Assembly: GCA_016946835.1 (NCBI GenBank)
Contig: JACVTC010000018.1
Location: forward strand, 839,501-903,500
Reading direction: 5' to 3'
Length of the DNA: 64,000 nucleotides
From: Neocallimastix lanati (nom. inval.)
Lineage: Eukaryota > Neocallimastigomycota > Neocallimastigomycetes > Neocallimastigales > Neocallimastigaceae
Shown: piece after piece, positions 19,981-30,403 of the stretch
Numbering within the stretch: the first letter of the stretch is position 1
Layout of the letters: the number at the start of each line of letters is the position of its first letter
Translations under genes and position numbers: made by a program
The notes under the pieces: generated by a model
Seen by the model: the letters and a program-made list of their open reading frames with translations, nothing else
Told to the model about the DNA's origin: nothing
The model's database searches: none

Positions 19981-20645
19981 AGCTCCAAAATGTGCAGCCC
20001 AATCTCTGGTGAGTTTTGAAGCATTGTCTTAAGTAAAATAGGTGGAGAATCAATATTGCAAACCGGGTTGAATCCATAATTAGCGAAGAAAGGAGATTTT
20101 CCGATGGATTTATGAAGCGAATTATTGTAAGCCAATTCGCATAAAGGAAGGTAGAAACACCACTCATTTTGTGCAGTTGAACAATAACATCTCAAATATT
20201 GTTCAATTACCGAGTTAGCCCGTTCAACTTGCCCATTAGATTGTTGATGATGGGCGGTTGCTAGGCTAGGCTTGATCCTCAAAGCAGAACATAACGAAGT
20301 CCAAAATTCCGAAGAGAACTGAGAACCATGATCAGAAACTATAATCTTTGGAAACCCATGATAACAGAAAAGATTAAAAAGGAGAAGTTTAGCAGTTAGA
20401 TCAGCAGAAGGAACGTCAGCACAGGGTACTAAATGGACCATTTTTGTTAAATGGTCAGAGACCACCATTATACAGGTACAGTCCTGTGAACTTGGTAGAT
20501 AAACTAGAAAGTCGACACCAATTATTTTCCACGGTTTGTTGGGAACTGGAAGGGGCTGTAATAAGCCATAAGGCTTATGCCTTCTAGTCTTACATTTGCA
20601 ACATATCTCGCATGATAAGATATAATTGCGGATGTCTTCCTTCAT
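19977..20645 (-). CDS. Gypsy-1 integrase core
   Basis: 222 residues. The zinc-finger tail is CEICCKCKTRRHKPYG. The catalytic core follows with WKIIGVDFLVYLP, IIVSDHGSQFSSEFW and HHQQSNGQVERANSV, supplying D, D and E, then LRCYCSTAQNEWCFYLPLCE and AYNNSLHKSIGKSPFF. This is a typical Ty3/gypsy integrase. Confidence 0.88.
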   Translation of the reverse strand: MKEDIRNYILSCEICCKCKTRRHKPYGLLQPLPVPNKPWKIIGVDFLVYLPSSQDCTCIMVVSDHLTKMVHLVPCADVPSADLTAKLLLFNLFCYHGFPKIIVSDHGSQFSSEFWTSLCSALRIKPSLATAHHQQSNGQVERANSVIEQYLRCYCSTAQNEWCFYLPLCELAYNNSLHKSIGKSPFFANYGFNPVCNIDSPPILLKTMLQNSPEIGLHILEL

Positions 20646-21493
20646 GTTAGGCCACCAATAAAACCTTTAATTTTCTCAAAGGTTTTGTCAATTCCTTGAT
20701 GCCCGTTTGTAGGGGTATCATGAAAAGATCTCAATACCCTTGCTTTCAGTTTGGTTGGCACTATTATACGGTTTTGGAAATGGATGACACCGTCGATGAT
20801 TATATACAAAGAACTTTTGAGTTCTCCATTTTCTGACTTTAGTCTTTTAACAATATCATTACAGAATTTATCTTTTTCTTGAAGTTCGATAAGACATTTT
20901 ATTTTATTATCGTCAATAACGCAACAAAATACTTCATCTTTAAGTATTTTTTGACTTGGTTCGTAATAGACTGGTCTATAATCTGGTCTACGAGATAGTG
21001 AGTCAGGTTTACAGCTATTAGAACCAGGTCTGTAGGAGATTCTAAAGTCAAATTTAGATAGAAATAAACTCCATCTTATTTGACGTTGATTGAGGGACTG
21101 AGGTTTTTTCAAGTAAAGTAAATTTTTATGGTCAGTTATGACCTGAACGGGATATTTGGCACCCTCCAAATGATGTCTCCAGGTGTCAAATGCTACCACA
21201 ATTGCCAAAAGTTCTTTATCGTAAATTGTATAATTACTCTCGGCTCCATTTAATGATCTGGAATAAAACGCTACTGGATGCAGTAATCCATCAGAATTAC
21301 TTATCTGAGAGAGAACACAGCCAACAGCAAAATCGGTTGGGTCGGTTTCAACTGTAAATTCTCGTTCTGGATCGAGAAAAATTAATATTTCATTAGTAAC
21401 AAATGAATATTTCAATTCATTGAAAGCGTTTTCGGTAGTATTATCCCAAATAAAACCATTGTTCTTTTTGAGAAGTTTCCTTAAAGGTTCCAT
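20642..21493 (-). CDS. Gypsy-1 RNase H and integrase zinc-binding region
   Basis: 283 residues. RNase H shows FTVETDPTDFAVGCVLSQ, ESNYTIYDKELLAIV and YPVQVITDHKNLLYL, followed by NQRQIRWSLFLSKFDF and YRPGSNSCKPDSLSRRP, the classic gypsy sequence. The last third (FHDTPTNGHQGIDKTFEKI) is the start of the integrase H2C2 finger. Confidence 0.87.
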   Translation of the reverse strand: MEPLRKLLKKNNGFIWDNTTENAFNELKYSFVTNEILIFLDPEREFTVETDPTDFAVGCVLSQISNSDGLLHPVAFYSRSLNGAESNYTIYDKELLAIVVAFDTWRHHLEGAKYPVQVITDHKNLLYLKKPQSLNQRQIRWSLFLSKFDFRISYRPGSNSCKPDSLSRRPDYRPVYYEPSQKILKDEVFCCVIDDNKIKCLIELQEKDKFCNDIVKRLKSENGELKSSLYIIIDGVIHFQNRIIVPTKLKARVLRSFHDTPTNGHQGIDKTFEKIKGFIGGLT

Positions 21494-22479
21494 TTTACCA
21501 GCAAAGTTATAAACTTCCTGTAATAATTACAAAGGCCTAGGAAACTTTGTAATTCCTTTAAGTTTTTTGGTGATGGCAAATCCAAAATGGATTTAACTTT
21601 ATCTTGGTCTATACTTAAACCATTGACAGAAACAATAAAACCTAAGAATTTTGTTTTTTCGACATGGAACTCACATTTTTCTAATTTAGCAAGTAATCCG
21701 TTGTCGATTAACAGAGAAAGAACTTTTCTAACATGTTGTATATGGCTTTTAAGATCTTTTGAATAGATGATTATATCATCTAAATATACTTGAACAAATA
21801 TACCAAGAGTTTCGGAAAGTATATCTTGAATAAACCTTTGAAATACAGACGGAGCATTACGTAAACCAAATGACATTACGAAATATTCGTAATGGCCAAT
21901 TGGGTTCCTAAATGCTGTAAGGTATTCATGACCTTCTTTAATTCTTACCAGGTTGTAGGCTGAGCGAAGGTCTAATCGGGAAAAAAATGTTGCTCCTTTA
22001 AAAGACTCTAATAGATCATTTATCCGGGGTATCGGATAACTATTTCTAACGGTTACAGCATTTAATCTTCGGTAGTCGATACATAGTCGTAAGGTCCCAT
22101 CTTTCTTCACAACAAATAATATTGGCGCACCAGTAGGGGATTTAGATTTCCGAATAAATCCTTTAAGTAGATTTTCTTTTATATATTCCTTAAGTGCTAT
22201 TATTTCTTTAACTGTTAAGGAATAAATATGCCCGAAATACAACTGGCTTCCTGGAACTAAGTCGATTGTCATATCATATGGTCGATGAGGAGGAAGCTCT
22301 TCAGCTTTTCTTTCATCAAATATTTCTATAAAGTCTGAATAGTACTTCTTTAAAATTTCTATTGTTTTTTCTAAGGCCGGATTGTCTTCTACTGGAGTAT
22401 CTAAGATAGACGCACAAATATCGCTTTCTGAGTCATAAATAATATCAGTTGAGACTGTTTCTGGTATTATGGTATCCAA
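21481..22479 (-). CDS. Gypsy-1 reverse transcriptase
   Basis: 332 residues. RT blocks in order: LRLCIDYRRLNAVTVRNSYP, PRINDLLESFKGATFFSRLD, FVMSFGLRNAPSVFQRFI, the active-site VYLDDIIIYS, LEKCEFHVEKTKFLGFIVS and LQSFLGLCNYYRKFI. YLDD and RLD are the catalytic aspartate motifs. It copies element RNA into cDNA in virus-like particles. Confidence 0.9.
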   Translation of the reverse strand: MDTIIPETVSTDIIYDSESDICASILDTPVEDNPALEKTIEILKKYYSDFIEIFDERKAEELPPHRPYDMTIDLVPGSQLYFGHIYSLTVKEIIALKEYIKENLLKGFIRKSKSPTGAPILFVVKKDGTLRLCIDYRRLNAVTVRNSYPIPRINDLLESFKGATFFSRLDLRSAYNLVRIKEGHEYLTAFRNPIGHYEYFVMSFGLRNAPSVFQRFIQDILSETLGIFVQVYLDDIIIYSKDLKSHIQHVRKVLSLLIDNGLLAKLEKCEFHVEKTKFLGFIVSVNGLSIDQDKVKSILDLPSPKNLKELQSFLGLCNYYRKFITLLVKWNL

Positions 22480-22512
22480 CCGTGATTCTTCGGATATAGC
22501 AGCTGAAATTAC

Positions 22513-22752
22513 TTATTTTTTAAATTGGAATTTATTGCTAACACATGATGGACAATGTTTAGCGCAATAATTTTCAAGGAAGTATATTCTATTTCTTTTA
22601 TAGTCAATGTAGGGATTGTGAGTTGAGAGCCAATCCCTACCCAATATACCAGAGATTCCACTTAATTGTATATTTCCAATGCAAAATTCATAAACCTCTT
22701 GATGGTCCATGAATTTCAGTTTCAATGGTTTTGATGTCTGTTTTATCATCAT
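22513..22752 (-). CDS. Gypsy-1 protease C-terminal piece
   Basis: 79 residues with LKLKFMDHQEVYEF, GISGILGRDWLSTHNPYID and a Cys motif CAKHCPSC. ILGRDWL is the C-terminal hallmark of gypsy retropepsins. A matching fragment on the + strand is at 31985-32297, and Gypsy-2 has an equivalent region. Confidence 0.75.
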   Translation of the reverse strand: MMIKQTSKPLKLKFMDHQEVYEFCIGNIQLSGISGILGRDWLSTHNPYIDYKRNRIYFLENYCAKHCPSCVSNKFQFKK

Positions 22753-22769
22753 TCTTTTGGTATTTGGTA

Positions 22770-23827
22770 ATTGGACAATCGAAGATGTTTATTACTCACC
22801 ATTAATCAATAAAAATTTAATATCAATTAGAAACTTAATTAAACACAATAATAAAATTTTATTTAACACCAATCACAACAAATCATATGTCACGATCTAT
22901 GACAAATACCAAAACAAAATCGCCAATATTATTTCAAATGCAAATAACACATTCAACATTTGGTTATCAACCCAACGTATATTTCTACATGACAATAATA
23001 CCAGAAGCACAAATGATGAAATCAACTATATTAACATGAAGATTCCTGATAAATTAAATTTATGGCACAGAAGGTTTAGTAACTTCAATATAAAATCAAT
23101 TAAAAACAAATTACTTAAGACAGATATCAAATTAAAATGTCCTCTATGTGCTCAATCCAAGATTAAAAACAAACCTTATTCAAAAAATATCAATACAACT
23201 AAGCATATCTTTGAACTACTACACTTGGACTTGGTAGATCCATTACCTGAATCCATTCACGGAAACAAATATTTTTTTACTATTTTAGATGATTACTCTA
23301 GATATGGTTGGGTTCTTTTTCTAAAAGGTAAAGGTTACACATTTCCCGCTTTTTATAAACGGTTCAATAACGTAAAAAATTTGTACAATACTAGAATAAA
23401 ATATTTACGGTCTGATAATGGTACGGAATTCCGCAATAATAACTTCAAGGACTTCTGTCAATCTTACGGAATCATTCAACAATTTGCTGTTCCACACAAT
23501 CCTCAGCAAAATGGAAGAGCTGAGCGATTCAATGGAACTCTAATCTCATCTGCCAAAGTAATGCTTAACGATGCTAAGTTGAGTAAACACTTTTGGGAAG
23601 ACGCCGTTCACACCTCTAATTATATACATAATCGACTACCACATCGTGGAATCAACAACATTATCCCATATGAACGGCTAAACAAATCAAAAGTAGATTA
23701 TTCAAATATAAGAGTATTTGGATGTAAAGTCTATTACTACATCCCAAAATCCTTTAGAACAAAATTTCAAAATAATGCTTCTCCTGGTATTTTTCTTGGT
23801 TATTCAGATAACCCAGAGCTTATATAA
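22770..23827 (+). CDS. Copia-B protease end, pre-integrase finger and integrase
   Basis: The readable part from VYYSPLINKNLISI on matches Copia-A. It has the HHCC finger (LWHRRFSNF ... KCPLCAQSK) and integrase motifs LLHLDLVDPLP, YLRSDNGTEF and PQQNGRAERFNG. The open frame begins earlier, at 22709, but that extension is antisense Gypsy-1 sequence and not part of the protein family. Confidence 0.85.
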
Positions 23828-24297
23828 TTTTAGACACATCTAACAATAAAATAATACTTTCACGTAGTGTTGAATTTTTTGAATCCAATCCTGGAGATTT
23901 TTATACGACTAATTGCTGTACTGACCATCAAAATTTTATTCCCAATTATGAAATTTGGGGGAATAGTAGTTCTTATTACTACAATAACTCTTACACAAAA
24001 AATCATATTAATGCAAAACCAGCATCAATATTTATTCCAGAAAATAGCATAAACAAAAACACAGTTCATTTCAATAAACAAGGAAAAGACCAAAACACTA
24101 ATAACAATACTACTCTAAATACAACTAATAGCACAAGTCAACGCAAAGTTACCAGCACTATCAAAAATAACAACATCAATAATAATCAAAATAACAATAT
24201 TAATACTACTCTAATCAATGATAATAACATCAACACTAATCAAACAAAGAACAACAACAATCATTTAAATACGAACATTCATTCTGAAATAAACGAT

Positions 24298-25161
24298 ATG
24301 AATATCAACAGTATTATAAGCAACCAAAACAATAAAGTTAAAGGAAACCAAACACCTAACAATAATAATACTTTTATATGTAACAATCAAGTATTAAATA
24401 AAAATTTAAGAGAACCTTTAGACTATGACGATATATACAACCTCGAAGATCAAGAAGAATGGTTTAACTCTGCTGAAAATGAATTTGGCAACTTGAGAGA
24501 CCTAAAAGTTTATGAACAAGTAAATAAAGATGAAATCCCAGAAGAAGCTAATATTATCAAATCCAGACTAATATTCAAATACAAAAGAAATTCTAAAGGG
24601 GACATAGTCAAAAGAAAAACAAGGCTTGTAGCAAAAGGGTTCACACAGCAACATGGAATAGACTATAAAGATACATTAGTACCCACCTTAAAACTAGATT
24701 CGATAAGAATATTTACACATATAGCAGCAAGTAATAATTTCCAAATAGAACAAATAGATGTTAATGCTGCTTATTTAAACGCTCATTTAAAGGAAGAAAT
24801 ATACATGGAGCCTCCAGAGGGACATCCCGATCACAAGAAATACATCTGGAAACTCAAGAAAGCCATATATGGTTTAAAGCAAAGCGGAATGGAATGGAAC
24901 AATGAATTAAATGGGCATCTACTAAACATTGGCTTCAAAAGATTGACTTGTGAACCATGCATATACCTTACAACAGATAAACATAACAAGATTACATGCC
25001 TTATAGCTGTTTATGTGGACGATATACTACTTGCTGGTAACAAAGCAAAAGTAGATCAAATCAAAAATATGATAAAAAATAAATTCAAAATAAAAGAAAT
25101 TGGTGAAGTCAATTTCATAATAGGAATAAAATTTGTAAAGCATAAAAACGGTTATTCTTAA
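24298..25161 (+). CDS. Copia-B reverse transcriptase
   Basis: 287 residues. Linker remnants are followed by FNSAENEFGNLRDLKVY, RLVAKGFTQQHGIDY, VNAAYLNAHLKEEIYM, AIYGLKQSGMEW and YVDDILLAG. Identity with Copia-A RT is very high, with only scattered substitutions. Confidence 0.87.
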   Translation: MNINSIISNQNNKVKGNQTPNNNNTFICNNQVLNKNLREPLDYDDIYNLEDQEEWFNSAENEFGNLRDLKVYEQVNKDEIPEEANIIKSRLIFKYKRNSKGDIVKRKTRLVAKGFTQQHGIDYKDTLVPTLKLDSIRIFTHIAASNNFQIEQIDVNAAYLNAHLKEEIYMEPPEGHPDHKKYIWKLKKAIYGLKQSGMEWNNELNGHLLNIGFKRLTCEPCIYLTTDKHNKITCLIAVYVDDILLAGNKAKVDQIKNMIKNKFKIKEIGEVNFIIGIKFVKHKNGYS

Positions 25162-25202
25162 ATCAAGTAAGATATATAAACGATATAATTACCAAATATA
25201 GA

Positions 25203-25898
25203 TTGTCAAGTGCTACTCCTATTCGTAATATAACACCAATTGAAAATGAAGAATTAAGAAAAACGAAAATGAATGAAACTACTTTTAGAAGCGCTGTTGG
25301 AAGCTTATTATACTTAGGTATCTGTACTAGACCTGATATATTATATGCAGTATCCAAAGCAGCACAAAAATCAAAAGAACCTAACTTGGAAGATTGGGAA
25401 AATTTAAAACGAATATTAAAATATTTAAAGGGAACAATAAAATATGGTATTAACATATCAAGAAACTCCAATGTCAAAGCTTTCGTAGATGCAGACTACG
25501 CTGGGGACACAACAACAAGAAGATCAACTACAGGATTGGTAATTACAATAGGAGATTCACCTACTAGTTGGTGTTCAAAACTACAGCATTGTATATCGAC
25601 TTCCACAGCTGAGGCCGAATATTATAGTCTTAGCGAATGTAGCAAACATTGCATGTGGTACATAAACTTATTGAAGGAATTAAAATACAACATCAGTGGT
25701 ATTGAAGCCAACATAGACAATAAAGCTGCAATCTATAATGCAAAAAACCAATCGATTAATCCAAGAACAAAGCATATGGACATAAGATTGCACTATGTAA
25801 GAGAATTAGTAAAGAGCAATAAAATTGAAATATGTAAAATCTCAAAACAATTTAACAGATGGCTTTACGAAATATCTAAACGGATCTTCCATGGATAA
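25203..25898 (+). CDS. Copia-B RNase H region
   Basis: 231 residues with SAVGSLLYLGICTRPDILYA, AFVDADYAGDTTTRRSTTG, STAEAEYYSLSECSKHC, NKAAIYNAKNQSINPRTKH and MDIRLHYVRELV. It is the connection and RNase H part of copia Pol. Confidence 0.87.
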   Translation: MSSATPIRNITPIENEELRKTKMNETTFRSAVGSLLYLGICTRPDILYAVSKAAQKSKEPNLEDWENLKRILKYLKGTIKYGINISRNSNVKAFVDADYAGDTTTRRSTTGLVITIGDSPTSWCSKLQHCISTSTAEAEYYSLSECSKHCMWYINLLKELKYNISGIEANIDNKAAIYNAKNQSINPRTKHMDIRLHYVRELVKSNKIEICKISKQFNRWLYEISKRIFHG

Positions 25899-26018
25899 AT
25901 TTAGAAATTCATTATTAACACAGCCAATGGACTTGAAAATTTATTAACTTAAATTTTTTAAAATACAAAAAAAATAATCAATTATAACCTTAAAAAATAG
26001 GTTATAATTGTGGGGGAA

Positions 26019-26287
26019 TGTTAGAGACGAAATCGTTACATACATTTATTTATATTATTAATTTATATCAACCAATAATTAATCTCTAAGTAAATTAAAT
26101 AATATTAACTAATATATAAAATATGAAATAAATTTAATGTAAAAATATCTCTTAGAAAAATATATATATCCTCATAATAAAAATTATTAATAAACATTTT
26201 AAAATATTACTCATAACATAAAATACTTTGTTATATTGTTTTTATTAATACAGTGTTTGTCTTAGATTTATAAATTTGTTTTTCACA
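26019..26287 (+). repeat. 3' LTR of Copia-B (269 bp)
   Basis: It runs from TGTTAGAGACGAAATCG to TTTTTCACA, the same length as 2251-2519 with only a few differences. It is preceded by the polypurine tract TTGTGGGGGAA. Confidence 0.9.
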
Positions 26288-26700
26288 TTATGTTTTATAT
26301 ATGTTTACAAAATATCTATATTAATTTCAATTATTCAAATTAATTATATAATTAAATTTATCTTTATATTTTATTAATATTTATATTACTATATTATTAC
26401 TATCTTATAATTAAATACTATTATTATGTAATTTACAAAGTATAAAAGAAAGATGTAAAAATCTATCTTTTATGTTCTTTATAAGGTTATTGTAAAATTA
26501 CCTTAATAGTAATATATTATAGATATTTTATTATTAAATAAAATAAACTAATTTAAAATTAAATTAATTTGATAATTAAATAAATTAACAAATTTAAAAT
26601 TTATTATTTAAATTGAATTGAACGTATAATTATTCTCTCAATATAAATTACAAATGACCAAAAAATAAACAAACATATAAATAAATATTATAAAACTTAA
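26288..26700 (+). repeat. Tail of a type II gypsy LTR
   Basis: It matches the type II LTR at about 33390-33700, including GTATAAAAGAAAGATG, ATCTATCTTTTATGTTCTTT and AAGGTTATTG. A TATA-like TATAAAA is followed by a short hairpin (AAAGAT...ATCTTT). Copia-B's LTR sits directly upstream, so Copia-B probably inserted into or recombined with this LTR. The right edge is approximate. Confidence 0.55.
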
Positions 26701-27148
26701 AATAACGGTACAAGACCATAATCAGCAATGACAATAAGTATCAAACTAAGATTTAATCATAATTTTAACAAAATAAAATAATTATTTTAATCATAATAGA
26801 CATATAAAATATATGAAAACATTATATTTATTTTAAATAAAGAAGTAAATGAAATAATAATAACTATTATTTATTGAATTACATTAAACTATAATGAATA
26901 TTATAAATTCAAAGTATTTAACTAATAAGTAATTAATATTAAAAATTTTATAATACATATAAATCAAAAGTTATGTATTTAACTAATTAATATCTTCAAT
27001 TATAAAAATATGTGTAATAAAAATATGAATAAATTACCCTAAAATTACATGAAACAAATATTTAATGAAAATAAAAAAGTTATTATTATTATTATTATTA
27101 TCTAAAATATATATATATAAAATTATACATTTATGTTGTTAAGCTTAT

Positions 27149-27272
27149 GTTGAGTTGAAAAACATAGTCAACCAACTATATAAATAAATTAAAGAGTTGA
27201 GTTGAAAAAATATGGTCAACCAACTATATAAATAAATTAAAGAGTTGAGTTGAAAAATATGGTCAACCAACA
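27149..27272. repeat. 47-bp tandem repeat, three hairpin units
   Basis: Three units start at 27149, 27196 and 27243. Each begins GTTGAGTTGAAAAA and continues TATGGTCAACCAAC, so the two ends pair (GTTG and GTTGA with TCAAC and CAAC, one bulge). Except for the shorter last one, units are separated by ATATAAATAAATTAAAGA. It resembles the leader hairpin arrays of the copia-type elements and may be the leader of element F, whose 3' end is at 31454. Confidence 0.75.
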
Positions 27273-27546
27273 AAATAATAATAATAATAATAATAATTTT
27301 TAATTAATAATAAATAAATAAATTATAATAATAATAGTATTAATATATTATTAACAATAAAAAATCCTTATTATTTAATAATTTTCTTCTTAAATGCATT
27401 TTTATTATTTCAACTAAATAATGAAAATTTTAAATAATTGCATTACAAAATTATAAATCAAAATTAAAATATACTAATATCAATAGAACAATATATCAGT
27501 AATTTCAAAACTAATATGATTCATACTTCAATGGAAATTTGTTCAC

Positions 27547-27855
27547 TTAATTGTATAGTCCATATTTATATAAGTTAAAGAAAAAGAAGTAAAATGGTTC
27601 ATCAGTGGTTGAAAGTCTTATATCAAAATATCTAATTCCATTGTTTAATTGTTCTGTAATATCCATATCTTGTGTTTTTGAATATTCAATAATGCGTGAA
27701 TTTATACCCCATGAAGATATAGATAGATTTCGAAGTATAACACTTCCAATATTACTATTTAATAATTTACCAATAGCATAAGTTCAGATATCATGAGTAC
27801 CTGGAATGTTAATTTGACGATAATAAATACATTTAGGTGTACTTTCAAAATTTAT
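27547..27855 (-). pseudogene. Phosphatidylinositol phospholipase C X-domain fragment
   Basis: On the minus strand the frame reads ESTPKCIYYRQINIPGTHD, an in-frame stop two codons on, then TYAIGKLLNSN, and later SKTQDMDITEQLNNGIRYFD with IRLS. IPGTHD (first catalytic His), TQD...EQLNNGIRYFDIR are the hallmark blocks of the bacterial-type PI-PLC X domain (PLC-like phosphodiesterase). Only about the first 100 residues of the domain remain, so the second catalytic region is absent and the gene is dead. It lies about 1.1 kb from the Cys-rich gene, on the same strand. Confidence 0.75.
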
Positions 27856-28315
27856 ATATACACTAACAAATATATATATATATTTATAATAATAATATAT
27901 AACTTTTAATTAAATAAATAAATTTAATAAAGAATTATTTGGTTGTTTAATAAACCTTTTCAATATTTATATTGCAATTATTTTAAGTTAAAATTATAAA
28001 ACTTACAAACATTTCAATATTCGAAAATTTATATATTAAATATATTATTATAAATATTCTTTTAAATATAATATATATATATATTAAATCCTTCAAATTA
28101 TAGTACTACAGAAATTACTTTGATAATTATTGTTTTATGATATCTTTTATATATGTATTAAAATAAATTATATAATATACAATAATTTTATGATGATATT
28201 TTTAAAATTTTAAAAAGAGATTTTAAAAAAAAATTAATATTTATCTTGTAATTATTATATATACTTATCAAATGTTTATGATAATTATAGATTATAGTAT
28301 ATATAATTTATTTAT
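27856..28315. other. AT-rich spacer without recognisable genes
   Basis: Between the PI-PLC fragment and the Cys-rich gene I see only AT-rich sequence; no frame continues either gene. Confidence 0.5.
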
Positions 28316-28337
28316 TTATTTATTTATTTCTTCCTTT

Positions 28338-28961
28338 TTACAAATAGAATAACAACAACAACAAATTAACAAAAATAAAGCAATAAACATAATATAAATT
28401 GAGTGCATCATAACCACTCCACTCTTCACTATCAGAAGGTCCTTTACGTTGCAAATTACAAGTATTATCTTCAAAACATATTCTAGAAGAGCATTCATTA
28501 TCGGTTTTACATGTATCATGATAGGGTTTGCCACAATGCATATATGATCTGCCACCACCTAAGTATATATCATCGTTAAAAACACAAACGCTTTTAAGAC
28601 ATTTATTAGACAAACAATCTGAATTTGAAGTACAGTTAGTATAAAATAGGTTTCCATCATAGTATATTTCGGTATTACACATTTTAGTTCCGATTTTATC
28701 ACGCGGACATGTTTCAGTAATATACTTCATAATTCTTCCATTTTCATCAGGGAATTCAACAAAAAAATCTGTGTAACTATGTTTAGTCTTAGCAAATAGA
28801 TTATCTTTACAATAAAAGGCGACAAAAACAGCATTTTTTAATTTTAATACTTCATCTTTAGTTAGATACTTAGGAACATCCTCGTACGATAAACTCTCAC
28901 AATTAATAAAATAAATATAAAAAATAATAGTAAATATTGCTAAAACTATTTTGTTTTGCAT
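28338..28961 (-). CDS. Secreted/membrane-anchored Cys-rich protein, unidentified
   Basis: 207 residues. An N-terminal signal peptide is clear (MQNKIVLAIFTIIFYIYFIN, then CES). The ectodomain carries short Cys motifs of CTxNSDCLSxKC and CKTDNECSSRIC type, similar to the small dickkopf/EGF-like Cys repeats common in fungal surface proteins. The C-terminus is hydrophobic, so it is probably a single-pass cell-surface protein. From about 28410 on, a second frame offers a better end: VVMMHSIYIMFIALFLLICC followed by CCYSICKKEEINK (stop near 28316), a clean membrane helix plus basic tail. That suggests a one-base shift or a base-call error near the end, in an otherwise intact gene. The function is unknown. 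The neighbouring PI-PLC fragment is on the same strand. Confidence 0.6.
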   Translation of the reverse strand: MQNKIVLAIFTIIFYIYFINCESLSYEDVPKYLTKDEVLKLKNAVFVAFYCKDNLFAKTKHSYTDFFVEFPDENGRIMKYITETCPRDKIGTKMCNTEIYYDGNLFYTNCTSNSDCLSNKCLKSVCVFNDDIYLGGGRSYMHCGKPYHDTCKTDNECSSRICFEDNTCNLQRKGPSDSEEWSGYDALNLYYVYCFIFVNLLLLLFYL

Positions 28962-30239
28962 TGTTTGTTATTATATACAATTCTATTATATACTTATTAA
29001 TCTTGAATATTTAGAAATTTATTATTATAATAAATATCATTTTATTTATAATATGGTATATACGTTAATATATTACAAACATTAATATATATATAGATAT
29101 TATTTATTACAATAAACCGACAATAAATATAAACAATAAGTTAATTTCAATATTATTTATAATAAATAATATAAACCAATATCAATCAAAATAAAAATAA
29201 ACAGGAATTTATATATATATATTATTTATTTTTTATATAACAATAAATTTATAAATATATATTGCGCTTATTTTATTTTTTTTTATGGTATATAAATTAA
29301 TGAACTTCTATTATTTGTTCATTATTTCAAGCTATTTATTATAAATTAATATTCAAAATATAGAATATTGTATTATTTATTTGTTAATTTCTACTATAAA
29401 CTACAATAAAAAGTTTTGTTTCTATAAACAAATTAACAATGGCTACTTTATGATAAATATATACATACTTCATTACAATAAGACCTATTTTTTTTATAAA
29501 ATTCAGTCATTAATTTAAATTAAATAGAAAATAATATTTGAATCGCAATTACTAAAATGTTATAATTATATTATTTCCAGTTTAAATAAATGATGAAATA
29601 TATTTGTGTTAATAGTAAATAATAAATCAAACTTTAATAGTTACCGTATTTTTTAATTAATTTACTTTTATATCCATTAATACTTTATCTACTCTATTGC
29701 ATTATTAATCTTTAAAATTAGTAGTTAATTACAGAATTAATTTTGATCAACTTTAAAATTTTAATTCTTTGCATATTTAATTTACACCCAAAAATTTGAA
29801 TATATATTATATATATTATTCTACTTATAATTGCAATATATAGACAATAAACTAATATACAAAATATTTAAAATAATTAACTATTTTTTAAAATTTAAAT
29901 TTTAATTATTAATATAATTTTAATATTGTAATTAATTCTCCACTTCTCTTCACATTTATATTCAATTACTAATTACTTTGCTTGCTCATTTTGTTAATTT
30001 TAATAATATATCAGTAGTTATTATGCATACTAAATATATTTCAATTTGTAATAAAGTATCTATGTAATATAATGAAATAATGTAAATTGATAAAACATAA
30101 AAAAAATTTAAAAAAAAAAGAATGAGAAATTAACCATAATGTAAAATATTAGAATATTAGAGTTTGTAAATTTACTTATAAAATAAGAAGTAAAATGTAA
30201 GTAAGATGTAATTGTTATAGTGTATTGAAAGGAAAAAGA
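28962..30239. other. AT-rich intergenic region
   Basis: No coding frame, RNA gene or recognisable repeat. It includes the upstream region of the Cys-rich gene; no clear promoter motif is visible against the AT background. Confidence 0.5.
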
Positions 30240-30249
30240 GCCGCAAAAA

Positions 30250-30357
30250 GTGCCTAAGGTCTTAGCCCGGAAATTTGGTATAAAAAGAAAGTTTGATAAC
30301 TGCGAAAGAGTTTTATTAAATAAAAGAAGAAAAACAATCAGTGAAAAGAATTATATA

Positions 30358-30403
<46 letters not shown>

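Larger units (their letters stand above)
18045..22765 (-). mobile_element. Gypsy-1, Ty3/gypsy element, 5' part missing
   Basis: Minus-strand parts in order: protease C-terminal piece (about 22752-22513), RT (22479-21481), RNase H (21493-20800), integrase with zinc finger and GPY/F-type tail (about 20750-19660), then a long type I 3' LTR. No gag, primer site or 5' LTR is seen; at about 22765 the sequence passes into Copia-B. It is a fossil with several breaks. RT before integrase is the gypsy order. No chromodomain follows the integrase tail. Confidence 0.88.
22770..26287 (+). mobile_element. Copia-B, 5'-truncated inverted near-copy of Copia-A
   Basis: From about 22770 the + strand matches the minus strand of 2251-5780 nearly base for base: end of protease, pre-integrase finger (about 23040), integrase (to 23827), linker, RT (24298-25161), RNase H (25203-25898), polypurine tract (26008-26018) and 3' LTR. 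It lacks gag, primer site and 5' LTR and has several breaks. Its truncated start abuts Gypsy-1's protease, head to head. Confidence 0.9.

Noticed and set aside
19654-20167. Possible extra gene in the frame 19943-20167 on the minus strand
   Set aside because: It overlaps the integrase in another frame and shows no motif.
22709-22769. N-terminal extension of the Copia-B integrase frame (MNFSFNGFDVCFIII...)
   Set aside because: It is antisense Gypsy-1 protease sequence that happens to stay open across the junction; not a true fusion.
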